A program made the position numbers and the translations under genes. DNA of 64,000 nt from Hetaerina americana (lineage: Eukaryota; Arthropoda; Insecta; Odonata; Calopterygidae). The notes under the pieces were generated by a model. The model was not told the DNA's origin, ran no database searches, and worked only from the letters and a program-made list of their open reading frames with translations. This document shows, in pieces, positions 32,021 through 45,930 of the stretch. The stretch covers positions 10,327,501 through 10,391,500 of the forward strand of contig JAKTNV010000019.1 in NCBI GenBank assembly GCA_022747635.1. The letters run 5' to 3'. The stretch's first letter is position 1. The number at the start of each line of letters is the position of its first letter.

Positions 32021-35000
32021 CATCCGTGCCTTCTGATGGCCTTCAGAATTGCCACGCGGATGTGGTTGAGAATGTCTGTCTTAAAATTTTTCTGAATGTG
32101 AATAATCTCGGCAATGAGAGTTCCCTCCTCGTAATTCTGAGGTGATACTTAACTGGTTAAATTGTGAGAGAAAAAAACGGCGCGGTAATTTATTATTGAA
32201 TGCCTGCCGGCAGGTCGTGATGGAACGATGGCATACTTTGCTATCAATCTTTTAAGACTTCTAATGGATCGAGTAGGCTGGAGGGGAAGGCGGCTGCAGA
32301 GGAGTGCGGGGGTGCGGGAGAGAAATCAAACTTCCAATCTGGAACACCTGCGAGCATGAGTTTTTTAATATTTATCGGGACGTCAGATAGCATTGGACTC
32401 AGGCGGAAAATTTCACGCGGACTCGAAACCAGTGGAAATAATACGAAAGCGGTTCTTCATTCACTGTTCGTGTACTTTTTCGGAATGGTCTTTGAGCTTG
32501 CTAAATTTATTTCTCGAAGGAAAGATTAGGATTTAATCGCGGAATATCTCGTGCTATTAAACCTCGACGGGGGAAATCTTCGTTGTTACGGCGGTAAGTG
32601 GCACCTGCAGAAAAAAAACTATCACGAAAGTTTTAGAAATGAAAGAATCGAAGATTAGCGGCTCCTAATTGCACTTCCACTTATCTGCTTTAAGTCACGC
32701 GCGCTGAGGATGGTCAGCAACATGAAAATAATAATAGCTGTAATTAATGAATAAAAGTAAGACCTCCCGTTTCACACATCTTCATATTTAGAAGGTGGGA
32801 CATCGTGGGATAAAGGTTATCGGGAAATAACCAGAATTGAATTTCTCAAAAGTTTTTTTACGTTATTCAGAGATTTATCGTCCTCAAATAAAATTATAGA
32901 TCACAATCATTCTATCAAATGAAGTGATTATTTTTGCTACCCAAAATTTGTGTTTCTGATGTAATCATTGCATAAGTGTGTGAGAGAGAGTTTCAGGCTG
33001 AACGGGAGTTCTTATGAGCCAATAGTATTCGGAGGAAGACAAAACTCTTTATATTTAAGACAAGGTAGTAGGCGATTTGCGCAAAATTTAAAAAATTAAT
33101 TTAAAAAAATTGTTCTCCAAAATTTGTTTGCTCTGTCTAAAAAGATTTCTGCGGAATAATGAGAGGACTCTTGTAAATATTTTATGAATACAATTCTTCT
33201 GGATACTTGAGTTTTCTTTATTTTTGCGGGTGCGAAGGGTAGAAGTCTAGTATTGGGGAAGGCTGAAGCAGATGAAAGTATACTAATTACAATCAGCACT
33301 TCAAGTAATAAAACTCAATTTGCTGTAAAATGTGGGTCTAGAACAATGAATTCGTTAGTAAAGAGGTGAAATCCATCGATCGAAGCAGTGTTTGAGACAA
33401 CTTCTAAAAGAAAAACTTAGTGTATGCAAAAATATTTGAAATTCTCCAGAATTTCTTGAGTCGATACAAGTAGGACGGTATATCGAGAGCAGAGCTCGGT
33501 GCCTTAGTCAAGACCCCGGAGTCAACCTAGTGTTTTCATCAATCAGTGAAATGAATGGGAGCTCCTAAATATGCAGAGGCATCTTGCGGCTAAGGGAAGA
33601 ACTTTATCGTCCCTGCTGCCGAAATGACGAGGGCCGATTTTTCATGAAAACTTTAGCCATAAGTTAAGTGACAAACTCATCTTGATTAGAATCACCCACG
33701 GAAGAAGGAAACGTAAAAGCTCGTCAATTTCTTGGTGGAGACTAATGTGGACTTAAATAAAAACAAGTAAATATGAGGGGTTATTGTGGTTAACCATTTT
33801 TTCTCGAGAAAAAGAGGGTGGAAGGTATCAACAGAACGTAACTGAAAGGTTTCTATCGCGAAGGGCACAGTGCCGTGGTTTTAAAGACAGAGTTGTAATT
33901 CACAGCCTATATTCTAGATCGGAGACAGTTAAATTTGGGCGTGGAGAGAATGAAATACGGCTTTGTTCTTGCACCGTTTAAGATAGAAAAATTCATCCCG
34001 CAGGTATTTCCTATTTCTACTAAATTTTTGCTGTGGCATAAATGCCTTCCTCAATAGAAAATTATCCATCGTGAGAAAGATTTAGAATTGCGATACTGGG
34101 TTTCATTTTAATTGCCATCTTAGATTCGCGAAAAGTTAGACACAGTTTATTCTGCATTTCTAAATGATCGTCCTGCGTTATTACGGGTATAAAACTTCAA
34201 GGGCGCTCTTCTCCGATTAAGTGTTATAAATTTTCGAGCAGGAAGGGGGGCGGAAGTGGGGAATGTTAATCGGGATGCAAATTGGGTTGTGAGTGGCCAT
34301 TGGAAAGCGGACGACACATAACAGTCTTCGCTGGAAAATGATCGCGGGGAGGCCTTCGAGCCCATTGCGCATGAGAGAGTGCGTGAGGGTGTAATATAAA
34401 TGGCGCCCCATAATGCGTGCGTGCGTTTTAATCAATCTGATCCAATCTTAAAACTCCGGTTTCTGGGATCAAGTTTCAGGACACGTGATCGCGGAAAGGC
34501 GTTGTCTTGTTTCCAACTGTACCAGTCCCATCATTTCGCAATTATTTCCCTGTTTGTTTCTTTTTTATGCTCGATTATCATCCAGATCTTAATCCATTCT
34601 GATCCTGCTTATCTTCTCAATCTCCCGGCCGGTGTTTATGCCTGGCCGTCAGAACATCTTTTAACCCCCTCCCCCTCCCCCCCCCCCGGTCTCATGGCCT
34701 AAGTCTTCCCAGTGGTCGGACGTCTTCAATTTTGCTATTGCATCGTCTATTGTAGCGCTTGTTGAAGCGATAATAGTTTGTACTGAAAACATTAAAACCA
34801 TGCTCTTGTCAAATGACAATTGATTGAGTTAAAATAAAGGCAATTAAGAAGCAAATATATTATGCTTCGAGATTTAATTCATGGTACAGTTTCCTGAGAA
34901 AGCTTTACCAGGTAATAATTCAAGAACTTTTACTGCATTCACGCCATGTATAGCACAAAGTAAGGAAATTACACGTACGCAACACAAAAAAATGACAAAA

Positions 35001-35298
35001 AAATGAAAACTATTGAGGAGAACATTCGTAAAATGTATTTCGCCGGGGCTTAATATAAAAGTATGTATAGAGAGGTAGTAGCACAGAAGGATTCAGGAAG
35101 TATACAAAGGTAACGTTGCAGGTTATTTTAAGGCTGAAAACTCTGATGTTTGAACAAAGGTTAACGGGCATCGGAAAAATAAAAATTTCGCCAAACAGAC
35201 TCGATCCGCAGGATTTTCGGATAAAGGTAAGAGTAGATATTTGTGTGCTCAGGGAATCGATGACGGTATAGGTGATTAACACAATTTAGTCTTATTTT
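32021..35298. other. AT-rich DNA, nothing recognised
   Basis: More than 3 kb of unique AT-rich DNA with a G-rich spot at 32276-32325 and a C-rich run at 34663-34687. No gene or repeat is recognised. Confidence 0.45.
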
Positions 35299-35583
35299 AC
35301 CGATCCCCTCCCATGGACGCGGTGGAGGGGTTCGCGTGTTCCGACGACCTCCTATAGGTCTGCTGACAGCGGCGATGACAATAGCTCCCGGTGGTATCAC
35401 CCGGTGCTCCTCGGAGTCAGACCAAAGGCAGTTCGCGAGGTGCCTGATCATGTGAGGCGGCTTCAAAGGTGACTGATCCAAGTGGAGTGGGAAGTAAAAT
35501 GATGGAGGTGTTGATTGTGGCAGCTTAGAGAAAAAGAGACATCGTGAGGAAAAGATAAAAATATCCCCATGGCTCCCAAGAAA
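35299..35583 (+). mobile_element. LINE A/B family, isolated 5'UTR fragment
   Basis: This aligns with the LINE A leader at 19563-19853: GACGCGGTGGAGGGGTTCG, GTTCCGACGACC, GCTCCCGGTGGTATCACCC, the CAGACCAAAGGCAG block and GGCTCCCAAGAAA. It is the most diverged of the four leaders and is not followed by endonuclease coding sequence. It ends near the point where the start codon would lie. CTGAC (35363-35367) can pair with GTCAG (35416-35420), as CTGGC/GCCAG does in LINE A. Confidence 0.75.
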
Positions 35584-38500
35584 CCCGCCGACTGATTTCT
35601 CCTCAAGTCCCAAGGCATTAATTTAATGTAACCATTGCGGCAGAAGTTTTTGCATATAATTCCTAAGAGCGCTGGAGGTTACATGATGTGCTGCAGGTCC
35701 TGGTTTCGCTCGAGGGGAAAGGAGAGGCGGGGGAGAGGGGGGGGACAGCAACCAGCCACCGAAGGGTTAGTTACAGAGTGACCACATCAATATAGTTGTA
35801 CGAGTGGAAGCTTATAAATATACGGCAGCGACTCGGAATGCAAATCGAGGGAATTAGCCCTAAGGCGGTTTTAAGCGGCGGCACTTAGAGTAGACACACG
35901 ATCTGATGCCTCCCTCGGTATGTCATTGTCTGCTGCTCTCCTCGATCCTCACCACAAGGAAGAGCGAGGGCTGGAGCCGATTTTGTCTCAATTTCGAAAA
36001 ATTAATGCATATCCCTTCGCTAAGTATAACTTTGGACTAAACGTCTTGGGAGTAATTTTCGATAGCTGTTGTTTTAACCGGAAATTAAGCCGCCTCTTTC
36101 TGAGATTTAAGAAGATTGTCATGAACATATTTTTTTTTCAACTTGCGTTGCCCAGAGACGCACTCATTGATTCAACGATGTTCCTGTTAAGTGGTAGATG
36201 GATGAGAAAGGAAACATGAAACTATTCGAAAGGACGCCCTGGGTTTTTCATTTAGTGCTTACTTATTTGATACGCCCCTTTCAAATGCCAAGAATTCGTA
36301 TTCCACCTCGGGAATGACTTTTGGAATTAACATGAATGTGGGCTTTCTTTTACGCTACGAACTAATCCAGGCACTCGAAGCACATTATATTCAATTATCA
36401 GTACTGCTATGTGTTGTTAATAGATAGAACTAATTCCTATCTGGTAGATTGGGCCATTGTTTTTCCTTTGGCACACGCCACTCGAGCTTCGTTAGCCAGA
36501 GTTTGTGGTTAATAATTCATGAATAAGTGCGATGGCTATTTGGCCGTAACATGGAGAAATCTACAGTCTATGAAGTCAAATTCCATATCGACTGCGCCCG
36601 AATGATGCCCCGTAAGCTTCCACGGGCGAGTGGGTAGCAGTGTTGGGGCACGGACCATTTTGGCAGGTGGAGAAATGGAGACATGCATTCGCATTGGTGA
36701 TGAACTTGAAATATTCAAAAAAGTTTAGTCACAGGAAGTCAACACTAAGTATAAGAAAGCCTCGATTGAGTAAATAGGATGATTAAAAATACCCTTGTTG
36801 CTTCGAAAAGTAGTAGGTTAGAAAACTGTACACATATTTGTTTAGAATATTTGGGTAATAGCCTTTTTCATCTTTTAAAGTATAATGACGAAATAAATCG
36901 GAGTTTGCATTCAAAACAATTCATATTGTTTACATTGACATATATTTTTCTAATAGTATTGTAGATAAATGATGACGTTAAGCCCAATTTTGGCATTCTT
37001 TATTTATTTACTTTAAACATCAAAGTTTTTGCATTATGTTCATTACTTGCCCAAGCGCTTACTCTAAGCCATAAAATTACGCGTAATCAGCCTATGTCTG
37101 CATTTAATATACTCTTCCATGATATATCTATGGACTAAAAACGTGCGTCGCCTATACTAGATTATCCCTCTTGGAAATTATTCAAGAGAGCTGCTGTTTT
37201 CTCAGGACGTTACCGACTGTCAAGCCTGTGGCATTTGTAGCGAGGAACATTCAAGAAGGTATTTCAACATTTTATTCTTCATTTGCATTCGACTTCCGTG
37301 ACAGTTCTGCAGTAATTAGGAGAATAAATGGCTTTGAAGAATGCGTACCTAGAGCCAAGCTTCGTTTAGCTTGGGCGTGACGCCCGAGATTAGCGGAGCC
37401 GTAGCGTCGTCCGCCGTGGAAAAGAATCCATTACTCCTCCGCCTCGCTCCCGACTCACCCATATTGAGCTGGTGGTGGGGGTGAATGAAAACGTGAAGTT
37501 TCGTCTCGGATGGCCACGAATATGCTACTCGGATTCGACTTTCATCAAGGAAAAAGGACGCATTGATTTGGCATTACTGCAATCATATGCCAAAGGTCCG
37601 AGACAAGTCTCGAAACTCTCTGGAATATTTGAATCTGGACTATCCACTTAGCTTCCTTATCAGCGTCTGAAATGGAGAACGCTTCTCGATCAGCATCGCG
37701 GACATCCCCGAATACCTTACTGCAGGAATAAACATATCCCGAAGCCTGGTTTCTCCTTGTTCCTCCTCTCTCCTTTCTGCGCAATTATAATTTCCCACTT
37801 GCTCGGCACACCTCAAACATTTCCAGCACGGATGAACTCAAAGTGGCTCGTGAACTCCAATGAGCATAAAGTAGATGTTCAATTCGAGAGCCCATCACAT
37901 TATATTAGGCAGACGAGTCCCGAAGCCGAGTGAGGAAGATCTCCCTGGAGGATGGACCGGACCACTACGGTCAACGGGGTGCGAAGTGAGCTCTGGGTGT
38001 GAGTCAATTATCTCGGGAATAAGTTGAAACACCTGATCATCGGAAAGTAAAATGTTTTTTTTTTATCAATTATATACAGTAGTGTTTGCCTTTTTAATTT
38101 TTCGGTAATCTTCATCCGTTCCAAAGCGTCCATTAAAAACCCTTTCGGTGCAGCTTATGACATAAAAATAGGTTGTTATGGGGTCATATTCTGCCAAATT
38201 TTCTTCGAAAAGAGAAATGGGATTAACAACATATCCTCGTCATCTTTCACGCGTCCCTTGGTGCGTGCCTCGGTACGATTTCCTTGGCCTCATTTACACC
38301 ACACTCATTTGTGCACGGCTTATTCCTTACTTCGATGTCACTTATTTTTCTGCTGCACGAGATATAACGTGGATGACTAACAAGCTGTTCCCCTAAATGG
38401 ATTGGGAATACGTTGGTTTCCTTTTTCTGGTACATGGTTTTTCCCGCTCTTGTTAACATTTTCTAACCTACGAATGTGAGGTGATCATGAGAATTAGAAA

Positions 38501-41164
38501 ACATCCCAAGGGGAGAGAGCCGATTCCAAATTAACATGGGCAATAGGCAAGGAATACGTGATATTTAAGAGCAGAAAATAGTCAAATGGCTAAAATAGCG
38601 TAAGGATATGGATTTAAAATAGGTGAAGAACGTAGATTAAAAAATTTCCAAGTTTACAATGCAATAACTCTTCAAGACCATTTTCTCAGAAATTAACCAG
38701 AATTATACTATTCTTGTAAAGCCAGGATTACTAAATTATATAAACTTAAAGTTCCTATCTTTTTACCAATTTAGCAAACCTATAGGCATTATTTATATTA
38801 TTTGTAACTATGTAGAGGAGGATTGATGAATTTAATAGTCCCGTCGCGTAGTTACAGTCTTGTGTCAGTTATATGTCTAACTATTACCTAGTAATTATTA
38901 ACTACCAATGACATGCGTTTAGATTCGCACATACAATCGTGTTAATCGTTTAAAGAATAAATCAGAAACAGAGAAAAAAGATGAGGCTACGGCTTAGAAA
39001 AAAGTCACGGACAAAATGCACAATCAAGGTTTTATGTGATAAGTAAAAAGGGCGAAATTTTTATTTCACAAGGGACCATACTTTGTAAGTTAAGAACGGC
39101 TTGTTACGGCAGTTAAGGCGGGAACGATTCTTTCTGTTATGGAGGGCACTATATGATACCGGTGATACGGTGGCCAAGAGTAATTCAATGCCAGTTCATC
39201 AGTAATGGTCCATATAATTTTGCATTCAACCAACGGTGCATGTTGCGACCGTCAGCGCTGTGCTTTGTCGCATAAAAATGTTACCCATTAGATACTACAT
39301 GTGTGCCGTGATTAAAGCCTGTCTCAAGGAAAGGGTTTTTCTTTATCATTGGAAATTATTTCTTTGATTAAGAGGACATTAAAAATGAAAAGGATGACTT
39401 CTATTTAAACCGGAAGCCACATTAATAGTGGAAATATATTTTTTTTGTAACTAGCGCATTCATTAGTTATACGCTTACGATTAGTAAGTTGGTATATAAA
39501 CATTTGTAAGCATAAATGTCGATATTATCACCATTAACATTTTTGGGGTTCAATATTTGTGAATAATTACGCGAAGAGGAAAATAAATACCTATTAAATA
39601 ACATGTATTAATGCTCAATTGACAAATGTATGCTTTTGTAGGCAAAGAGATACTAACTTTCACGTAAAAGGAATAATTAAAGAACTAAACGCATGAGATA
39701 GTTCAGCTTTGATGCTGACTCATGTTTTTAGTACCATTTCGTAGTAATGCTTACCTAGAAATTAAAATGAAGAATAGGCATGGTCGCCCAATGTGAAATT
39801 GAAACAAGAGTGCATTGTTCAACGAAAATTGGTTTTTCTTTTGTTGGATATGAACAGTACATTAAAATTGGTGGATAGAAAGTTCATTACCAAGAATCTA
39901 TCAAACCCGGAAATATGCCGTCCGGACTAAACAGCATAGTATACAGTGTGCCGCTTAGCCCTAAACGGTAGAGTTTTCTCAGTGGAAAGGGTTAAATGAA
40001 AAAATGGTCATTAATGATGCAAGTTAAATTAGACGGAGAAGATAGAAAATTAATTACATTTTAATGACAAGTATGGTTTTCATCAGAGAATTCTTAATTA
40101 TTTTTTGTAGCTTGCCGAAATGGCATTCATTGCAAACCTCCTCCTCCACTGAAGTCGTTTTTGGGCGAGGACCAATAGCCACGACGCACGGGTGATAATT
40201 AAAGGTTTATGTGACGTTGGAAAAATTGCTTGGCTTGAACTCAAGACCTTTGAGCTTATGGGAATTCGAAGCTCAGTACGAAGTGACGTAATAAATTACC
40301 TCTTCATATATTACAGCTAAATCAAATGGTTTTAACTGCATAAGTTAGCCTGACGAGCTTGACGAGGCATTTAGTTTACTATTACGCCTTTTAAAATACT
40401 GTGAATGAGGAATTAAATACCCCTAGAAGATGGAAATGAATGAAAAAAACGACCAAACAGCTTTCACGCTATAAAAACCGTAGAAAATGCATTTTTCCTA
40501 TTAAGATGTTTTCATAAATATTTTATAACATCAATAAACTAATTTAGGTATCTGAATTATTGATGAAGTACTTCCAAAATATTACACTGAAATGGCTTTC
40601 ATAATCAATAATAATATGTGGGACTATTTTTTTACATCCAGAGTTCTTTCTTTTATTTTGGGAAAAATCGTTAAGTATTCCCCTAGTTGATTATTCATTT
40701 TTTCTATGCAGGTCATAAACCGTTATCTATATTCATAATAGCATTCCGTGTCCACAAGGAGGTGATGAAATATATCCCTTTAAGATTTATCTTGAGCAAA
40801 AATCTGGTCGAATAATTTTTTTAATGGGTTATTCAATGCAGTGCAGTGACCTCACTTCGGTAGGTAAAACAAATCTACAATTAAGTGATTTACATCTTCT
40901 AAGGATGGTTAAAGAAATTCTCTTTTCTTCTATCTCCATTCTCTACGCGTATAGAACTACTTGTAATGAGTGTGTAAATAGCGTTTCATGCGGTGTTAGC
41001 TTGGCTATTATCGTCCGTGTTTATTTTCACGATTGAAACAATTTCTACCGCAGTGGATTCACTTCACTTCTCATCCGGACACTCTTTTCAACTTGTTTCC
41101 GAATCTGATTAATTCTTGCTATAAAACTGAATAGTTCATGGATAGAAACTGCAGTTTCATTTAA
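35584..41164. other. Mostly AT-rich DNA, nothing recognised
   Basis: The longest featureless stretch of the window. A G-rich spot lies at 35715-35745 and a moderately GC-rich piece at about 37330-37800. I find no coding exon with recognisable homology, no RNA gene and no repeat by eye. Confidence 0.45.
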
Positions 41165-41218
41165 ATTGAATCTACATCTACACAATACTCCGCAAGCGGC
41201 CGAAAGGGCGTTTGGAAA
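41165..41218 (-). mobile_element. GATGTA-tailed LINE 3'UTR remnant
   Basis: On the minus strand it reads ACGCCCTTTCGGCCGCTTGC, then GGAGTATTGTGTAGATGTAG. This is the same 3'UTR end and tail as the element ending at 22243. Only the last 50 bases or so remain. Confidence 0.65.
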
Positions 41219-42631
41219 GGGGGTTGATTTGGGCATCAGTCATAGATGTAGAAACATTCGATCGCACATTCATTTGTATTATTGTTAGCTAATATAAAAA
41301 GTTGGCATTCATACATGCCTTCGTACATTATTCAATTAATGGCGTGTTATCATTTATGTTTGTCTTCAAGTTAACACGTTGGTGTTATTTGGTTCGATTT
41401 GGTCATGATTACATATCGTGCGAGAGAAGAGCGAGAAGTTAAATCTGACTGTTAAGATGTCTTACTAAGATTAGGGTAAAGCCAAATACCATTGCAAACG
41501 GAATTTAATGTTCAATGAGCCATGGAGCCATTGGAACATCTACTTTACTCGCGAGAACTCTAGTTCGTCCACTGTGTAAGCAGGAAAGATAGAAAAACTC
41601 TGGAAAAAGTAGATAAAAATTCTCTATTTCCTTGTGGTGTAGAATTGGTGCTCAGAGTAAGTTACTTTCTTTTCGTGTTGAGGGCCCGGTCCTCTGCTAT
41701 CGAGGGTGCGCTACCTAAGAGAATGCCAGATGCTCCTCGGACGACAGTTGTGGCCGCGAGTCACCCATGTCTTAAGTGACCTCTCTTCCTCTTCTCCCCG
41801 TGGCTCTTTCACTTCTTTGCGTTCACTTTTTCTAGAACTTGGTGAAGGCAAAACGCTGAATAAACCTGCTTCTAGTGTGGATGAATTAGACATTTCATTA
41901 TTCGGATTGCTCATCAGTATCAATGACCTCGAATTTTTCTTCCTCCCTGAGGAGCAATTCTATTCCATTTTAAGTTAATTTATCACTCCTATTGCTGTAA
42001 AAAAAATGCTACATTTACTATTATTCATTATCATGCGCCAATCGTTATTTTGCATCGAGTGTCACCATTTATTAGAACAAGTTATTGGAAAAGCGCGCAT
42101 TGTTTCGGCCAACCGTCGTACTGTGTTAATTTTATGTGATTTGTTCATTAATGAAACCAGAATGTTTTAAAAATAATAGCGACGAGAATGTATAACAGTA
42201 ATGAAATTAGCACTAAAATTAGCATTAAAAGTAAGTGTATTTGGTTACAACTCGATAACCATGATGTTTTCATCAATACGATCACTTACTCGACCCGATT
42301 GTTGCTCGGGAACACGGCGACACATAATATCGAGTTGGAACCGTAAAGCATCAATGATAAAAATTAAGTTTGTCAAGAATTCAAAATAGAATAAAAAAAT
42401 ATGGATAAAAGTATTTTTTTAAGGAGACCTAGTTAATCGAATTAAAAATCACCAACATCTATATAATACCGTACACGCCGTCGCAATGGCTTGCGGCCGG
42501 TGCCACAGAACCAGCCATAAATGCATGCGCTCTGATTCATATTCTCAATCCGAATACGAGTATATATTTGTTCATATATTCAGTAGTGGCAGTGTTTTGG
42601 GGAGACGAGCGAGAGCTGGGATCACTAGCGG
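41219..42631. other. AT-rich DNA, nothing recognised
   Basis: Short open frames only. A small triplication of an (A)TTAGCA(CT)-like unit occurs at about 42205-42230. Confidence 0.45.
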
Positions 42632-42871
42632 GTGGACGGGAAAGGATGAAGGTTTGAGAGAAACCCAGCGCCGGCATTAGCCAACTCTTAATAAAAAGCG
42701 CCAAGGGGTCCGCAGCTTAACGTTCCATCGGACGTACGGTGTACTCACTCTAAGTGCTCTCCTCAAATAGGGATTGGAATACTACTGAAAAACATCTGCC
42801 GCCTCCGAAATTCGAACCCCGACCCTCTGGGTGGGACGCCATTATGTTAGCCTCCGTTTCATTCCGATCTA
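42632..42871 (-). mobile_element. SINE family 1, old copy lacking the 3' end
   Basis: The minus-strand copy includes a recognisable but mutated tRNA head (B box GGTTCGAATTTC near 42808-42821, with substitutions) and the central GTCCGATGGAACGTTAAGC block. It ends at the TCCTTTCCCGTCCA block and lacks the GCGCAAATGACC 3' domain and tail. Substitutions are much more frequent than between the 6.7- and 17-kb copies, so this is an older insertion. Confidence 0.8.
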
Positions 42872-44529
42872 CTCATGTATTCAAATACTTGTACTAATTC
42901 ACCGATGCATGCCCATACACGTCATGAAATAATAAATAATTTTGACCAAATCATTTTGCTATTTAATGAAATATTTTTCGATACTTGGGTTCGATTTATA
43001 CTTTTAAAAAATTTCTCTAGAACTAAAGCCCAATGAGCATTCATAATCGCTTTTTGCCGTTGATGTTCTTTACGGGAAATTTACTGTAGCAGTCTGAAAA
43101 CCCTGAATACGGAACGCAGTGAAGAGCCCTAATCCGCGAGTTCCGCAAGTAAAGCCCTGGGCTTTGATCATTGCTTTTTGATTAACCGAGACGTATTCTA
43201 AGTAGCAATCAGGTGAACTAGTAATTAATTCCCGCAGAAGTCGAAAATTAATGCTCATTAGCTCCGTTAAATATGATGTTTTCATCACACTTAAGGGTAA
43301 CGACGAATTGCGAAAAGAACTTAGTGAAACATCACCCAAGAGACGGCGGTTAAGTGAATTTACATCGAGCGACTATGGCGAGAGAAAATGACCAATTCAC
43401 TCGTGGAACTGCCGGGAAAGTTAGTAAAAAAATCACCCGATGAAAATAAGCTGTGACCCATAGTGAAAAAGAAGCGTATGGAAACAAAAAAAATATCTCA
43501 TTCGCGAGATTATGACGCTGCAAAAGTGGCTGTTGGTAACTCTTAAAGCATTTCTAATGAGTTACAGTCACCAAGGAAATACAGAAATTACAAGTCCTTT
43601 AAATCTACTTGAAAGAAAAGCCCTCACGCTTGAGGTATGGTTCGACAGAATTTGACAGTGATAAAGGCCGATGAGTGTATCCTGGTTTGGATCTTTCAAA
43701 CATGGCATATATCAAGAGTATTCATTTCACTGGGAGAACCACGTAACAAGCGGCAGTTTATTATTTTTAAGCAGCTCTTTATTGAGCCGCTGAACATTCT
43801 ATTTCTCACTGCGCCATTTGACAATATTGTAGTCATCATGCCTTTTTTATAAGACAAATATAATTTCAATTTTTCCTTTCAGATATTTTTGCCTTTGAAT
43901 ATAGTAGAACTCTAATCAAAACGATAGAATGATACAACTCAAAAATCAACGGCCAATACCTATACATGAAAAATATAAAGCATGTTTTATATACTTGTAC
44001 TAATAGTAAAATAATTTTTACTACGTTACATTTTTATCTCAATATCATTATTTTTACAATAAGTTGCCGTTAGGTCCTAAGTGATTTACTAGTTATATCC
44101 AATATCATTATTTGAGTTCCACTAAATATCGTTAAAATTGCCGTAACTTACAATTAATCCTCTCGTGTAGTCGGTACGTGGGTGGATCCACCTCGTAGGG
44201 TATCTGATGAGATGCTGCCAACTCACCTGAAGAAGAAAATGGTTCGTTAGAGAAAGCAGCATTGACAGTCGCGCAGTTTGGTTGTGAGGTTGAGAAGTTC
44301 AATTTTAAAGAATTATATGATGTTTTTCGAATATCAGCATGACTTAACCTACACTTAGCTAGAAGGTTTGGTTACGCGAGACGCGTGATAATATCACAAA
44401 GAAGTCAAAACGTTGAGTGTGCATTAGAGTGAGTGGGGTTAATTATTTGGCAGTCTACCGTTTAAGGTAAGCATTGGATGGACACAACGTAAACACACCC
44501 AAGTTTCCTATCCCCGCCAAAATGAAAAC
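42872..44529. other. AT-rich DNA, nothing recognised
   Basis: No supportable gene, RNA or repeat. Confidence 0.45.
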
Positions 44530-45900
44530 CCTGACCCCATATTACGATGAACACCACTTCACTTCGGTATATTTCCTCCCTCCTTTCATTCCATCCCACA
44601 TGCCAATCCTTTTCCTTCCTCTTCCTTCCTTGGCTAGCGCTTTCCCTCTGCCTGCCTCAGTTTTCCATTCCCAACTATGAAAAGTGCACTGCATTCATCT
44701 TTCCTGCCGCCTTTGCATTTCGCCCAACAATTCCCTCTCCTCCTCCAACATATAGCACTTCCTCGTTTGTTTCCCTTTCAGTCTAATTCGCCTTTTCCAT
44801 CCCTCTCCACATCCTCTCCTCAAATGTCTCTAATCTATGCATGCCTATCGCATCTCGCATCAACGACCAGATTGCCGCACCGTACACACGTGCATTATAT
44901 CAAAGTTCCCATTAGCATTTTCTTAACATTCCATTTCAGCGTCCCCGTCATCAACTCTCTCCTCCTTCGGAAAGGGTTTTTCCCAAACCCATTTTTTCTT
45001 CTGATATCCCTACCACTTTGATCGTCTGGCTCCAAAACTCTACCAAGATAAACTGTTCAACCTGCTGCAGTTTATGCCCTCCAATTGTAATTTATCCTAG
45101 CTTAACTTAGCTTTCTCTCTTCTTGAAAACTTCCCAACCTTTTATTTGCTTACTTTGATCTTCATCTTGCATGTATCACACCGATTTTACATTTAGTTTA
45201 GCTATCATTGAAACCTTATCCCTGACTATCTGACCAAAGCATGATCATCAGCAAGTCAAACGTATTTTTTGAATACCCACTGATTTTAATTCCTAATATC
45301 CAGTTCTTCCCATGCCTCGTTCGCTGTTTCGTCCACCTGTACATTGAAAAGTACAGGTGATAACGGACACCCCTATCTTACTCCTTTTCCTAACCCTGTC
45401 CATCCCAGTTATCCATCCGCCGCACGCACCTGAGCTATCTGAGACATGAACAGATTATTGTAGATAAGTCATATGTCTTTCCAACTTACGCCTATTTTCT
45501 GCAATGCCTGCACTGATATTATCCAACTAACACTGTTGGACGCCTTCTTGAAATCTACGAATCAAACATATATATTATGATTTAGTCAATGTCCCTGTCC
45601 AGTTCTGACCTCATTACTGCTATGGTATCGCCTGTTCTTCTCGTCGTCCTGAACCTAAACAGATCATCCCCTGAGCATTAATTTGCGCTGTTCTCCATTC
45701 TCTTGTTGATGATCCTGAGACCCACTTTAGCTGCGGGTAAAATCAAACCTATTGTTTTATAATTTTCACATATGGCTGCCCTTTCCTCTATTGGGATGGG
45801 AACTAATACTAATCGGACAAAATCTTTCGGCTTAATTCCTCCCTCGTTAATGGTACGAATGTACCCATAGAACTCTTCTTCATTTCAATTACTTAAATCC
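44530..45900 (-). mobile_element. LINE C: decayed minus-strand copy related to LINE A/B
   Basis: Read on the minus strand from 45900 down, reverse-transcriptase pieces appear in order but in shifting frames. Fingers come first: GGIKPKDFVRLVLVPIPIEE and YKTIGLILPAAKVGLRIINK. A GCPLSPVLFNV motif follows near 45377-45345, an LADDHAL palm box near 45261-45231 (the equivalent of FADDQAL in LINE B), and IGGHKLQQVEQF near 45080. The C-terminal RRRELMTGTL block is near 44950, and the RIGMWDGMKGGRYTEVK block near 44600. Each has its counterpart at 51350-52720. Many stops and frameshifts show an old insertion. It contains no endonuclease. Confidence 0.8.
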
Positions 45901-45930
45901 CCATCCTATTTCGCAGTCAAGTACTCCTGA

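Noticed and set aside
40215..40275. Minus-strand tRNA-like GAGTTCAAGCC
   Set aside because: B-box-like core only; no A box in the right place and no SINE body matching other copies.
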